Notes under the pieces: model-generated | Database searches by the model: none | The model's input: the letters and a program-made list of their open reading frames with translations, nothing else | What the model was told of the DNA's origin: nothing | Position numbers and translations under genes: made by a program | Source: Apiotrichum sp. Y4204 | Lineage: Eukaryota; Basidiomycota; Tremellomycetes; Trichosporonales; Trichosporonaceae | Assembly: GCA_025531455.1 (NCBI GenBank) | Contig: JAMYHL010000023.1 | Location: 248,001 to 312,000 of the forward strand | Direction of reading: 5' to 3' | DNA: 64,000 bases | Shown: piece after piece, positions 25,101-37,013 of the stretch | How positions within the stretch are numbered: position 1 is the stretch's first letter | Layout of the letters: the number at the start of each line of letters is the position of its first letter

Positions 25101-27586
25101 CAGTTTGTCGACCACATGCCGCATATAACTCCCACCTCATACGTCCACGGAAGGACCCATTTTTTTATTTGTCACGGGTGCGAACTGTGCGCGAGGTGGA
25201 GCTTGCCGCTGCGCTCGCTTGAGCTATCATAAAGCTGACTCGGTCAACTGGGGAAGTCGCGGCGCCCACTTCACGCCCGGTGTGGTCCATCTGAGCGCCG
25301 AGAGGTCGTGAGGCAGTTGAGGAGCAGAGCAAGGTGTTATCAGGACATGGCTGAACAGCGTAGATCAATGGCACTCATGGGTGGTGCAAAGTCTTCGCCA
25401 ATGGAATGTAAAACTGCATCCGGCCACGGACGTGCATTCTAAGTGGTAAGTCTGCTTCATTGGATCCCCCCTCGACATACACGTTGCTCGCTTCCCAAAT
25501 CCAGAACGCAGGACACGCCTCCTGCCCTCAGACACAACAAGCTTCCAGTGGCCAATGGGACCTCTGTTCCGTATCCCATCAAGCCTTCAATAGACATCCG
25601 TTGGAGACACTGCAAAGCCAGGTGCGACCGCGCTCGGCCGCGTGACTTCTCCGCCAGCTGAGTGTTCTTTTTGTTCCTTTCCGGTATCCGCATGGCCGGT
25701 TGCGCGTGGCGACCATGAAAGCGACGGGATTGCGGAGTTCAAGGAACAATCCTGGTTGCCTGGGACCCTCGTCTCCAAATCTGTTAGGTTTCTGGGCGAC
25801 CCAGAGACACGGTCGTTGTGCCGCATAGTCCTGGAAGCGGCCCGGGCCGTCACTGCCCAGACGATAAACTTAGATGTTATCCTCATTACGCCTGTCAGTT
25901 GGTCAACGTGATGCGCGGTCTCCAGAGAAAGAGTGAATCGGATCACTGGGTTACTGAACACTGGTTCTTTCACAGGCAGTCGCTTACGACCGGGTAAGTA
26001 TTCGAGAGCAAGTTGATAAGGATGCCAAGATGCATGGGTGGAGGATGTGCACCACCAACAAGCGCCTGACAGACGCCAAAACATGCCTGTGATGTGTCCG
26101 CGTATCTGTGGATCTTATCGTCTGCGCTGCGTGGGTATCGTGTGGAATTGGATGGGGTGGAGACATCGAGAGGAAGAAAGCGTGGGCGTCGCACTACCTG
26201 ACTGCCCGTCCGAGCTTGGCCAACTCACCGCTGTGGATCGGCTCATCACATGCAGGCACATGCGAACCCAAGACGACCCGGAATGGCGTGGAAGAGAGAG
26301 CAAGGGAGAAGGGAACAAGAAAATGCCAGATGGGAGGAAACAGGGTTCGTGGTGTGGGGACAAAAGAAAACAGTGGTCGAGCCTGTGGATGAACAAAAGG
26401 GGACGAAGTATGATGATGCGATCTGTGCGGGGGTGAACAATTGTCTGCGTGTCCAAGCGAGACGGGCAGCTTTGCGCTTCCGAGGGTCGTTCCGAGCCCT
26501 CTGCGCGTGTACAGAGTGGCGGCGCGGGCTGGGTACGCCACGGCGGGTGCAGTCGCACGACGGCACAACACCTCCAAGACATGACCGATCCACAATATCA
26601 CAATCCTCGCGTCGCTGGGCATACCGCGTCGCACGCTGCGCGCTGTGCATGCTGTGTCGACAGGTCACAACAGGACAGGAATCCAGGAATATTCAAATGG
26701 AAGTAAGGACGTGTCGCAATGGCTGACCACCTGACCCGCTGAACGAACAGGAGTTACAGGAAGGACGCGACGTGGAAGAATAATGAGCAAAAAAAAGGGG
26801 GTCGCTGAAATGTGGAAACTTATTGCTAAACTCAGCAGGCGCGGAACGGTTGCCTAACATGCCGACACGGGGGTGAGAATGTGGAGTGGGATGGCAGAAC
26901 AGGGAGCGTCGAACAATAAACAACAATGACCTGAGAGGTAATTTGAGATCATGAGAGCGAGACATGGAGAGGAGAGGGAGCACGAGTCAACCAGGCGCGT
27001 TGGCGCCGCTCGCCGCTTCGGACTCGGCCGCCCGCCGGCACAAGTAAACGCGTGCCTGTGGCCCGCTCTGCCCTCTGCCTGCAGCGCTGCAAGCCCGAGG
27101 CCAGCGCTAGATCTTGGCAAGTTCTGGTCGAGGTATGCCGCTTGGTGTTAGCGGTATGTGGAGTGGTTTGATGCAGAGGCTAGACACAGAGTCCATGTTG
27201 CTAGTGCCAGTGCAGGGTGCTCGGTCGCACACCATTTGTCTAATCAGCATCGTCGAACAACAATCCCAATCGTGCACATGTACACTCGCCATGGTCTGCA
27301 ACGGATGTGGTGAGTTCAATGTCTGTGGAACTCGACGCGACAGGTAGCAGCGTCGACGCTGTGTCCGGTGACTGTGACGACTACAACCTCATAGCTCGCA
27401 AATCCTTCGACAGCCCACCATATTCGCTCGCGACACAGTTGTCGTTGCTGACCACCCCTTCTAGATCGGCTCTCTGGCGGCCCGGGCTGCGGCGGCAGCA
27501 AGACGCACCACAACATCGAGGAGTGCCATCATTCCAGCAGCTCGACATCGCCCCCGTCCTCCCCATCGAAGTCTTTCTCGAACGGC
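22169..27586. other. 5.4 kb divergent gap between ferric reductase and aconitase X
   Basis: Contains the ferric reductase promoter at its left end. CCAGAGTAC-type short repeats occur at about 23105-23140, and a purine-rich tract spans 26281-26410. Near the right end, a short ATG frame at 27292 runs into an intron-like GTGAGT...CAG segment (27310-27343), possibly a spliced leader or upstream ORF of the aconitase X gene. No protein-like frame is recognised. Confidence 0.5.
22215..22221 (-). promoter_or_regulatory. TATA-like element of the ferric reductase gene
   Basis: TATATAT 47 nt upstream of the ATG at 22168, read on the minus strand. The leader would be very short. Confidence 0.4.
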
Positions 27587-29326
27587 ATGCCACCCCGCTT
27601 CCTCGTATCCGGCGACGCGTCCGGACCGCTGCTATGGGCGGATACTCCTCTATCGATTTGGGGCGGCGTAGACCCCGCGACGGGGGTAGTTATCGACGTG
27701 CACCACCCCCTCCACGGCCAGGAACTCGCTGGCAAGGTTCTGGCCATCCCTCACGGACGCGGCTCGTGCTCCGGCAGCCTCGGTGTGCTGGAGTGTATCG
27801 CCAGTGGGAAAGGACCAGCAGCAATCATCCTGGCCCAGGAGGACCCTATTATCGCTCTTGGCGCGTTGGTCGGCCAGGTCGTCTTCGGACAGTCAATTCC
27901 TGTTCTGGTTGTTGGTCAACGGCGGTTTGACGAGATGGCCCACGGCGGCGCCGTGCACATCACGGCCTCCCGGTTCAAGGTCATGAACCCCAGTACACAC
28001 TCGATGATTGCGCGGCTGCGTCCGAGCCCAGAGGCAACGGTGGAGCTATCATCAGCGGATCAGGAGACGCTCGATGGAGCGCGGGGCGAGGCCGCGCAGC
28101 AGGCCATGCAGCTCGTCGTGGCTATGGCCAAGCTGTATGGGGCCGAGCGGCTGATTGACGTCGAGAGTGCGCACATTGACGCCTGCATCTATGTTGGACC
28201 GGCGTCACTCCGCTTTGCGAAACACTTCGCCAACCTCGGCGGCCGATTCGCCGTGCCGACGACACTCAACGCGATATCGGTCGACCAGCGCCGGTGGTCG
28301 GAGCTCGGCATCGATGAGACGTTTGCCACCGAGACATCTAGCCTTGCTGACGCCTACCTCTCGATGGGTGCAGAGAAGGACAGCCTGACATGCGCGCCGT
28401 ATCTCCTCCCGTCCCCGCCAAAGCAGGGACAGCAGGTCGTGTGGGCCGAGTCGAACGCCGTTGTCTACGCCAACAGTGTGCTTGGGGCACGTACCCAGAA
28501 GTATCCCGACATGCTCGACGTCGCTGTCGCGCTCACCGGCCGCGCCCCCGAGGCCGGGCCCCATATTGCCGCCAATCGCGCTCCGACATTGGCTCTCCAC
28601 ATCGATCCCGCAGTTGCCACTGTTCACGACGACTCAGCCCTCTGGCCCCTGCTCGGCTACGCAGTGGGTGAGCGCGCCGGGCGCAACATTGTCATCGTCA
28701 CCGGCCTCGAGCAGTGCGCTCCAAAGCTATCGGATCTCAAAGCCTTTGGTGCCGCGTTTGCCACTACATCCAGCGCACCCATGTTCCACATTGTCGGCGT
28801 CACTCCGGAAGCAGCAGAATACGATGTCGACCAGCTGCCGGAAGCGAAGATCGGAATCGAGGCACCGTCGGCAGCATGGCGGGGTCTGAACTCGGCCAAG
28901 GACGAGTCTGTGGGCCTGGTCGCGCTCGGCAACCCCCACCTCTCCCTTGACGAGTTTGAGGAGCTCGCAGCCCTAATGGCCGATAAGCACCGCGCCAACA
29001 CCACGCCCGTAGTCCTGACCGCAGGCAGGCACATCGTGGACGAGGCCGAGAAGCGCGGCTACCTCGCATCCATCAGGGCGTTTGGGGCTGACATTATCAC
29101 CGACACTTGTTGGTGCATGCTCAGCGAACCGGTTGTCCCAAGGGCGGCAACCAACATTATGACCAACTCCGCAAAGTACGCCCATTACGGCGCTGGCGCC
29201 ACCGACAAGGGCATGCACTTTGCCAACACCGCTGCATGCGTCGAGGCGGCGTGCACCGGGAGGAACACGAGCGCCGCGCCGGCGTGGCTCTCGTGCCCTG
29301 CTGCAAACGGCAACGGCCACATCTAG
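27587..29326 (+). CDS. Aconitase X, fused type (probable cis-3-hydroxy-L-proline dehydratase)
   Basis: A single uninterrupted exon of 579 residues, unusual here where most genes have introns. The N-terminal 140 or so residues are the small swivel domain (DUF126-like), with PHGRGSCSGSLGVLE at about 56-69 carrying the conserved serine. The rest is the large AcnX domain (DUF521-like), with HITASRFKVMNPSTHSM, FAVPTTLNAISVD and the late Cys-containing TDTCWCML and NTAACVEAACTG segments, candidates for iron-sulfur and active-site ligands. Characterised single-chain bacterial members dehydrate cis-3-hydroxy-L-proline to delta1-pyrroline-2-carboxylate, whereas archaeal two-subunit members dehydrate phosphomevalonate. 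The fused architecture favours the hydroxyproline reaction (inference). Convergent with the aldehyde dehydrogenase gene. Confidence 0.93.
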   Translation: MPPRFLVSGDASGPLLWADTPLSIWGGVDPATGVVIDVHHPLHGQELAGKVLAIPHGRGSCSGSLGVLECIASGKGPAAIILAQEDPIIALGALVGQVVFGQSIPVLVVGQRRFDEMAHGGAVHITASRFKVMNPSTHSMIARLRPSPEATVELSSADQETLDGARGEAAQQAMQLVVAMAKLYGAERLIDVESAHIDACIYVGPASLRFAKHFANLGGRFAVPTTLNAISVDQRRWSELGIDETFATETSSLADAYLSMGAEKDSLTCAPYLLPSPPKQGQQVVWAESNAVVYANSVLGARTQKYPDMLDVAVALTGRAPEAGPHIAANRAPTLALHIDPAVATVHDDSALWPLLGYAVGERAGRNIVIVTGLEQCAPKLSDLKAFGAAFATTSSAPMFHIVGVTPEAAEYDVDQLPEAKIGIEAPSAAWRGLNSAKDESVGLVALGNPHLSLDEFEELAALMADKHRANTTPVVLTAGRHIVDEAEKRGYLASIRAFGADIITDTCWCMLSEPVVPRAATNIMTNSAKYAHYGAGATDKGMHFANTAACVEAACTGRNTSAAPAWLSCPAANGNGHI

Positions 29327-30608
29327 CGAACAGGTGCCTACATTGCACCGATACCCCGCCACGCCATTGTTCTTCCAAGCCATTGTTCTTCTACAGGGAC
29401 ACCGAGTGCGCCTCCTTTTCTCTCCTCACCACATGGGCCCCCGCTATCGAATTGTCCTGGTCCACTGCTCTCGGCATCCCACTTGTCTATCATGCCTCAT
29501 CGTCTGTGTCTGTTCTCTAGTCATACTCTTATCCCTTAAATCCACTTATTGTTTACTCGTCCGTTGTTGCGTGACTGATGAATTTCTTTGGGTCTTCTGT
29601 TCCAATCTCGCGTCTACCGATACCACAATTCAAAAGGAGGGCATGCATGTTGTCATTGCACCAAGATGTTTGCCTTCATATCTGATCAGATCTCAGATAT
29701 CAGATCTCGTCGCAAGGTTGGCATTGCCACATATATGAGATCCACACAGATCTACGCACGGATCGCAACCACGCCGACGATCCGTTTGCGCGGTGGCGTG
29801 ATCGCCGCGAACTGTAGAGCGCGTAGCGCTAAGCGAGCAACAACGTACCTACAGGCACGCCTTGATGCCCAAATCTCGGTCGATGCCATCCTTCCAACTG
29901 ACAGTCCCCAGCACCGTGCCCAGACCGGGGTGTGTGTCGTGCGGGAAGGATTGACCCCATTCAGAGAGGCACAATGCACTGGATCTCAGAGCAAGATCGT
30001 TGATGTGAAGCGACGCGTGGGGCATTCACACTCGGCTGCCCTGCGTTCCTTCAGCTCGCTTCTGTTCCCACTTTCGCACGCACTCTCCTTCTTCCGAACT
30101 CAGTGCCGTGCTCACAAAACCGCCTGCAGCGGAAGAGCTTCCACCCGGCCGAGCTGACATTGAGCGCCGATCGACTTTTAACCTGCTCGTATAGTGTAGG
30201 TGGTTATCACTGGTCGTTGTGGTTTCCCGCTCCCGACCCGACCGCTGTTCGACTCAGCGTGCGAGCACGTACGTTTTTGGACCTCGTCAGAGGTGCGGGC
30301 AGGCTGTCACGGCCAATGGCCAATGGGCGGCCCGGAGGGGTGCGGAACGGCCTGAAAGGGCCGATTTCGTTGTGCCCTGTTTTGCAGAAGAGTGGGGCAT
30401 CAACTTGTGGCGCTTCAAAGGTTCGAACCTTCTGTGTATTCAGCGGTGTATCCAAGTGTTCGAGATGGATCGATGGTCCGCGAGCTCGAGGTGATGGTCG
30501 AGTGTTAGCAGGCGATGAGGCCGTAACCCTTGCATTTACTGCTCGTAGCATCACTTTCACATCTGTAAGTACAACTGACGATACCTAGCTTCTGACATTC
30601 CCTACACC
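29327..30608. other. Convergent 3' flanks of aconitase X and aldehyde dehydrogenase
   Basis: No coding frame is convincing. At 29680-29707 short palindromes are nested (CTGATCAG, AGATCT, GATATC, AGATCT). GGTTCGAACC at 30420-30429 resembles a tRNA B-box, but no cloverleaf can be drawn. Confidence 0.5.
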
Positions 30609-32094
30609 TCACTTGCGGACCCAGAGGCTCTGCGGCTCCATCCATCCCTCGAGGCCCTGTACGCCGAGCTCGCGCCCAAGGCCGCTCCACTTCGCGCCGC
30701 CAAAGGGGACATTGGGGTCGAGCTCAAAGTGGGTGTTGACCCACGCGCTACCCGACTCGAGCTGGCCCGCGAGACGGGCGCCACGCTCCAGGTCCTGGGT
30801 CCACACCGAGCCGCCGAGCCCCATCTTGGACGCGTTCGCGCGCGCGAGGACGTCCGCCTCGTCGCTCCACCGCAGGAGCGGTACGATCGGGCCAAACGGC
30901 TCCTCCTGTACGATGCGCGATTCCTCCGGTGGGTTGTCGATGATCGTCGGCTGCATATAGTATCCCTTTGGCATCTCGGCGCGCGCGTCCGCGCTGCCAC
31001 CGACAATCGGCGTCCAGCCCTGCGCAGCAATCTCGGCGTACATGTTCTTCACCTTGCCGTACTGCATGCTGTTCTGGATCGGGCCTACGGTAACCCCCGG
31101 GTCGTTGGGAGAGCCCATCTTGATGGTCTTGGCAAAGTCAATGAGCGCAGCCTTGAACGTGTCGTAGATCTTGTCGTGGACGTAGATGCGCTTCACATCC
31201 ATGCAGATCTGGCCCGAGCCGAGGAAACACATCGTCGCAACGGTAGGTACGGCCTTGGCGAGGTCTGCGTCGTCGCACACGATCGCGACGTCGTTCCCGC
31301 CCAGTTCGAGGGTCACGCGCTTGAGTGTACGGCTGCACGACTCCATAACCTTCTTGCCTGTGAATGTCGAGCCGGTGAAGGACACCTTGTCTATACCGGG
31401 ATGCTCCGTGAGCATTGGGCCAAGGTCGTCGCCGCCCGAGAGGACCTGCACGACGCCTGAGGGGAAGATGGCGGCCGCGAGCTCAATGATCTTGAGGTTC
31501 GTGTACGGCGTGAATGGCGACGGCTTGACGATCACGCAGTTGCCCGTGATAAGCGCCGACGAGATCTTGAAGGTACACAGCAACAGCGGCCAGTTCCACG
31601 GCACGATCGCGGCGCCGACGCCGAGCGGGACGTGCCGCAGCGTGGCGGTAACGTCGGGCTTGTCGACAAGCACCTTGTCCTCGACGCGGAGACGGGCGAG
31701 CGAGCGCATAAACTCGACAGTCTTGGCGAACTCCGCACCCGAGGTAGTAACCGCCTTGCCGGTTTCCTTGATGAGCATAGCAATGAAGCCGTCCTTGTTC
31801 GCCTCGACCGCGTCCGCAAGCTTGTTGAGAAGCGCCTCGCGCTCGTCCCACGACGTCTTGCGCCAGGCCGGGAAGGCGGCGCGGGCCGCGTCTACTGCGG
31901 CATCCACGTCTTCCTGCGTCGCTACGGGGACCTCGGGAAGGGCTTCCTCCGTGGCTGGGTCGACGCCGTGGCGAGTCTTGTCCGTCGTCGCGGGCTTGCC
32001 GTTGATGATGTTGTGGTACGACTGGGAGTCAGCGGTGCGGGGCGCATTAGCATCCGAGGCTCACGGCCCAGTCCAGTGTGTCGCCGCTAGTCAT
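30609..32094 (-). CDS. Aldehyde dehydrogenase (NAD(P)-dependent ALDH superfamily)
   Basis: Two exons (32065-32094 coding only 10 residues, and 30609-32021) with a 43-nt intron give 480 residues, normal for the family. The tiny first exon was found from its ATG and from restoring SYHNIINGK, which opens the ALDH fold. Catalytic residues are all present: Asn153 in VPWNWP, Glu249 in TLELGGND, and nucleophile Cys283 in GSGQICMDVKRIYV. GSTFTGKKV and EEPFGPIVPL are further signatures. It oxidises an aldehyde to the acid with NAD(P). No targeting sequence is evident, so cytosol is likely. The substrate is unknown. It lies between aconitase X and a monocarboxylate-type transporter, which would suit a catabolic semialdehyde, but no direct evidence fixes this. 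Confidence 0.95.
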
Positions 32095-33507
32095 GATGTC
32101 TGTCAGAGAGGAATGAATGACATTCCCTTGTCAGCCAGCGGTTATCGTTATATACAACGCGTCGATCAGTGCTCGAGGGCGGCAATGCCGGCTATGAGAA
32201 CTTGAATCTTAGGTCTCAGACATTGGCGCATGTGCATCTTGGCATGGTGCGTAGAGGCAATCGAGGCCAAGGTGGGCAAGAACTGGCTGGAGACCGAGCA
32301 AAAGCCCGACCTGCCGATGTGGTCCGTGGCTTCTCACCTCGCTGGCCTTCGGTATTTATCATCCCGCAGGTCCAGATAAACGAACTGCATAGCAACTTTG
32401 TAACTAATTGACCAAGTCAATCTACTTCATTGGCATGTCACTTCGCTCTCCGTTCCTGCAGAGCTCGTTATTATATCTGATTAATTGTCGAGAGGATCAT
32501 GAATGATCTACATACCGCAGCTCATTATTGCCATCATCACCGACCAAGTGACGCGCGATGCGTGCTCCAGCGCATCGCCTGCCGTCGGCTTGTTTGGCTT
32601 GCACCCATCCCCCTTCTCACGACCACCGACGATGTTATCATGGTGTTCCAGTCGATCTGGCCTCCTGCGTATCTAAGCGTTCTGCGTCATCACTTTGGAC
32701 GACAAGTTGCTGATCACATGCCAGTCTCAGCCCGCAGTATTGCACTGTCGTGTCCAGCTATGCAGCACGGACATGGCCGTGATGCTGTCGGCCGCGCCTC
32801 TAAGCGGGCGCTTCTAACTCGTCTGCAAGCAGCCTCCTCTTGCTTTTCGTAGCTTTCCAATGTGTGGGTCCTGATAATTCTGTGGCACTTGGCGGACAAG
32901 GGTACAGTATTTGCGTATAAACCGTCGAAAGTCGCACCGCAGCGCTAGGCGCGTGGCCCCATACCCAACCCCACATTTGGTGCCTCGACGTCGGCAAAGT
33001 CTGGCAGCAGGTGGGCGGCATTCACCAATGGCAAAGCACACCCCGCACGCCACCCATTCCCGCTGGCTGTGCCGGTCTCGGCATTTAGCGTGCCGCTCGG
33101 CATGATGGACCCCCCGAGGCCGGGGATGGCACGGATTGTCAACAGTCGTCCTGAGTCTTGTCTGTCTTTGCGACCTGCAGCGCCTGCGGCGACCACAGAA
33201 CGGCCGACACGGTTAAGCGCGGCGACTGTTGATGGGTGATACAGGGCTACGAGCTGCGAACTGCGACATCCACAGCATTTGCTCTGTAATACAGAAATAT
33301 CCATAGCACATGTCCGGTGGAGTTGTCATGCCGCGGATTTCTATGTATACATGTCCTGGAGCCTTGGTTGTCACCGACCTTGTCCTTGCATCTTGTATCC
33401 TCGTTCTCGTCCTTGCATCCTTCTTGGTCCCCCTGCATCACATACACACGGGCCCGTGGATCTCATCTCGCCCGGCCCTTGCAGCCCAAAGACAGCGAAA
33501 TCCCAAC
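32095..33507. promoter_or_regulatory. Divergent intergenic region between aldehyde dehydrogenase and MFS transporter
   Basis: Shared upstream region of two head-to-head genes. Apart from the TATA element at 32149-32154 and an AT-rich patch at about 32385-32480, nothing specific is seen. A frame running from 33310 into the transporter has no ATG-proximal conservation and is treated as leader. Confidence 0.5.
32149..32154 (-). promoter_or_regulatory. TATA box candidate of the aldehyde dehydrogenase gene
   Basis: TATATA 54 nt upstream of the ATG at 32094 on the minus strand. Confidence 0.45.
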
Positions 33508-35352
33508 ATGACACGAAGAGGCGAGCGCGACGCACCAGAGTTGCCGTCAATACCCATTGACGAAAAGGGGTTCGACATTGTGCTCGAGGAGAACACACCA
33601 TCACATCCTGGATCTTCTTCACCAGTTCGCGCAAAAACACCGACAACAAGGACATATAGCGACGGGCTGAGCCGATCAACATCGTCAACAGCCGCCTACC
33701 CCAGTCCCCATCTCGAACCCATCACACCCGTGGGGCACCACCACCACGCCGTGCAGGTCAAGGAGGCGGATGGCGAAGTTGTGACCTTTCCCGATGGCGG
33801 TATTCGCGCGTGGCTCGTCGTTCTCGGCGCGATGCACATTCTCTTCTCGACGTTTGGCTTTGTGGTGAGTGGGCGTTCGGCTGCCATGCGGAGTGGGGTA
33901 GTCGCCGGGTTCCGGAAAGACAAACCTCGGGTTGTCTCACAGTCGCGAATCTCTTGTCCGCACCCACTACCTCCGCCCGTGCGCCGCTTTCGATACTGTT
34001 GTCACCCCCTCGCGACCGTAACTGACGAGCAGAATGCATGGGGCCTCTTCCAGGACTACTACTACACGGAGATGTTCCCCGAGAAGACCGCGTCACAAGT
34101 GTGAGTTCAAGCCGTGCCCATCGGAGGACGGGAGGCTTCTACTTTCTTGCTCCCCCACATTGCTGCCAAACTGACATTGTCTCAGGGCGTGGATCGGCTC
34201 GCTGCAGTATCTCCTCATCTACTTCCCCTCGGTGGTCATGGGGCGGCTGGTGGACACATCAAAGTTCTACTGGCCGTTCTGGATCGCGTCCGTGCTGTAT
34301 CCCCTAAGCGCCTTCCTCACCGCTCAGGTGAAGGAGTACTGGCAGGCGGTCCTCGCGCATGGGCTTCTCTTCGGTGGCGCGGCAGGCATCCTCTTCTGCC
34401 CGGCCATCGCCGTCGTCACCCACTGGTGTGAGTGGAAGGCGCTCCTGATATGCATGCTTGGGGATGTGCTGACATAAAGTCTACAACCGGCGTGCGTTTG
34501 CCCTCGGCGTCGTCGCTGCTTCGTCCTCGCTGGGAGGAACCTTCTTCCCGATCATCGTCCACAAGTGAGTCACCACGTTCCTGGGCGCGTGTTCCTGCCC
34601 GTCCTGTAATCCTGTACTGGTGCAGCTCCTGACACTCTAGCTGCCTCAAGGCGGTAGGCTTCCAGTGGACGATGCGCATCTGCGGTTTTATCCAGCTGTA
34701 CTGCTGCATAGTGGCGTCGTTGCTGCTGCGCACGCGGCTGCCGCCGAAAACAGCACCAGGTGGTGTGTTCAACTGGCCGGCTTTCAAGATCCCCTCATTC
34801 TCCATCTTCGTCCTCGGCACCCTGCTCATACAAGGAGGGCTGTATACGCCCCTGTCGTACGTGGACGTCATGGCGTCCGAGCTAGGCATGGGCGATTACA
34901 GCTCGTATCTCGTCTCCATCGCCAACGCCGCTTCGATCCTCGGACGTATGGGACCCGCGTTCTTCGCCGACCGCGTCGGCTCCCTCAACCTCCTCCTGCC
35001 GGGACTGGTGGGCTCCGCCGTCTCGACGTACGCCTGGCCGTTCTGCACGAACAAAGCCAGCTTGACAGTCGTCTCCATCATCAACGGTATCTTCCAGGGA
35101 TGCTACGTCTCGCTGCTCGCGCCGGCAGCCGCGTCCCTCGGCGGCCAGGCGGACGTCGGGCGGCGCTTTGGTATGGTATCGAGCATGATGGCGCTCGGAT
35201 CCCTCCTCGGCGCGCCTGTATCCGGCGAGCTGCTTAGAATCTCAGACTTCAAGGGCGTGTCGTACTATGCCGGCACGATCGTGCTCGTCGGCGCGGGCCT
35301 CATGGCAGTCGGGCGGTATCTGTATCTTGGTCAGTGGAGGGGTAAGTTGTAG
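33508..35352 (+). CDS. MFS transporter, monocarboxylate (MCT) family-like
   Basis: Five exons (33508-33864, 34033-34100, 34186-34427, 34480-34564, 34641-35352; introns 168, 85, 52 and 76 nt) encode 487 residues. The ATG at 33508 is the last before a hydrophilic, Ser/Pro/Thr-rich cytosolic N-terminus of about 90 residues. FPDGGIRAWLVVLGA at the first membrane segment is the MCT-family signature (PDGG-W). VTHWFYNRRAFALGVV is the loop 4-5 hallmark of fungal MCT-like carriers and confirms the join at 34428-34479, whose acceptor is the uncommon AAG. About twelve membrane segments fit. Fungal members move monocarboxylates or other small acids across the plasma membrane; this substrate is unknown. 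Head-to-head with the aldehyde dehydrogenase gene, so co-regulation is possible. Confidence 0.93.
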
Positions 35353-35967
35353 CGAGTAATGTGTGTAGGAGGGTAGATCAGGTTAGATACAGCATTCATA
35401 TTTGCATTGGGGGGTGGGGAGGGGCGAGGACATTGCCATCACGTCAGTCTTGTATCAGTATGCAATCTTGAAGAAGGCGAGGTGGCGTGGCTGGGAGTTT
35501 CATGCTGCAAGCTCGCGATGAAGCCGCGCGCAGACGAAAAGTTAGAGGCATCGCGTCGCCGGCTGGAAATTAGGGCGGTGAGCAGACATCCCACACACTG
35601 AACAGGGACATGTTGGGCAAGCTAGTATGTTGCCTGACATCGGACTCGGTCGTTCAGTCTTTTCTCAAATCGCATGGCCGTGCCGGAGGTGACAAAGGCC
35701 TGTAGCGCAAGTCCACGGGAACCGTGATCTGGATATACGGTGCCACTTCCTTCGCGATTTGTCCATAGTGTTGGGGTCAGTTGGGGTCAGTTGGATCAGC
35801 GACGGACGCGCACGGGCGCATCACAAACTCAGCGATACCGCAGGGGCCACACCACACCTAGACCTCGGTACGACGTTCAGTCCCAAGCTCACGTATCCGC
35901 AATATCCGACCACTTCGGAGAATTGTGTATGTTGTCATCGCTCAATGCAAAAGAAAGAAAGAAAAGT
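35353..35967. other. Convergent 3' flanks of MFS transporter and bS21m genes
   Basis: Noncoding; includes the short tandem repeat at 35771-35799. Nothing else is recognised. Confidence 0.6.
35771..35799. repeat. Short tandem repeat of TTGGGGTCAG
   Basis: Two perfect 10-bp copies (35771-35780, 35781-35790) and a third shortened copy TTGGATCAG. Confidence 0.7.
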
Positions 35968-36557
35968 CTACTGGCGCATACGCAGTGTCTGGACGAGCTG
36001 TACACGCTTGCGAACCTGATCATTAGCAACACATTCCCCACGACACCGGCCGGTGAACCCACCTCATCCTTGAAGCGGCGACGCCAGCGCTCGGAGCGCA
36101 GACGGCGCTTGAGCACCGACGGCTTCTCGTAGTACATCTTGGAGCGGTGGTCGCGCTTGATGTTCGTAACGTTGATAAACGACCCGAGCATGCGTGACGT
36201 CTGCTCAAACGTGTTCTTGACCGGGAACGAGCGGCCAGTGTACTGGTTCCCCGGGCGGCCGAGGTTGCGGTCGAGCTGCGCGTCCGTCTTGCGCCACCAC
36301 GCGTCCGGGTCCTCCTCCGCCACCTTGGTCGGGAAGAGGTGCGACATGCTCGCAATGTCGAGTGTTGGGCGGCGGGGGCTCGGCTCGGGAGATGCGGAAG
36401 AAGAGCTCTCGGGCGCGTTCGGCAGGGAAGAGTTAAAGCGCAGCGCAGCGAACGATTGTGCCGGGAGCGCGGCGCGGGGAGCGAACCGGAGTGCCGGGGA
36501 GGAGGTGGCGGCCGAGCCGCGCAGGGACGCGCCCACTGAGCGGAGGACGAAGGCCAT
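35968..36557 (-). CDS. MRP21: Mitochondrial small-subunit ribosomal protein bS21m (MRP21-like)
   Basis: Two exons (36063-36557, 35968-36015) with a 47-nt intron encode 180 residues. The N-terminus is Arg/Ser/Ala-rich with almost no acidic residues for about 45 positions, a typical mitochondrial presequence. The C-terminus carries the bS21 core: KPSVLKRRLRSERWRRRFK, completed across the intron as DEVRKRVQLVQTLRMRQ. Without the small last exon the S21 domain would be broken, which supports the join. The protein belongs to the mitochondrial 37S ribosomal subunit. The middle region (MSHLFPTKVAEEDPDAWWR and so on) is a fungal-type extension. It is a housekeeping gene lodged between metabolic genes and is probably unrelated to them. 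Confidence 0.9.
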
Positions 36558-37013
36558 GGTGGAGAGTGGTTGGTGTTTGTTGTGAGTACGATGAAGGACG
36601 CCGATGAGAATGGTCGTTTTCGGATGGCAGTGAGCGACAGGATGGACGACTTTTCACGACAATCAAAAGTCCGGGCGAATTTTGATTCCGTCGCCATGGG
36701 ATTTTGTCTCCCCCAGGTGTCAACTGCTGCTCGAGGGGATCGAGATAGATCAAGAGCTTCCAGAGACCCAATACAATGCATAAAATCGCTTAAACATTCA
36801 CACCTTTGTCTACTAAAGTAGTCATGAAGTCTGTGACATTGAAGTCTGTGGTGAGTGCGACCGAGAACTGTGGGTCTGTCTACGCATCGTAGAATCTTTC
36901 ATGCGCAGAAGTAAAAAGAAAAAAAACTGAGCTCATCTGTCCTAACACTGCTGACTTCACCCTTACCATTGACAACAAACAACCTTCGGCAACAAGCAGC
37001 CCTCATGTCAGAT
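36558..37013. other. bS21m promoter and 3' flank of the oxygenase gene
   Basis: Both neighbours are on the minus strand. Noncoding; an A-rich stretch lies at about 36905-36930. No TATA element is obvious near the bS21m start. Confidence 0.5.

Noticed and set aside
30340..30440. Possible tRNA gene at the GGTTCGAACC B-box-like sequence
   Set aside because: No acceptor stem, D-arm or anticodon arm can be paired around it.
33310..33507. N-terminal extension of the MCT-like transporter from an upstream in-frame ATG
   Set aside because: The added residues include a spurious hydrophobic segment before the hydrophilic N-terminus typical of the family; the ATG at 33508 fits better.
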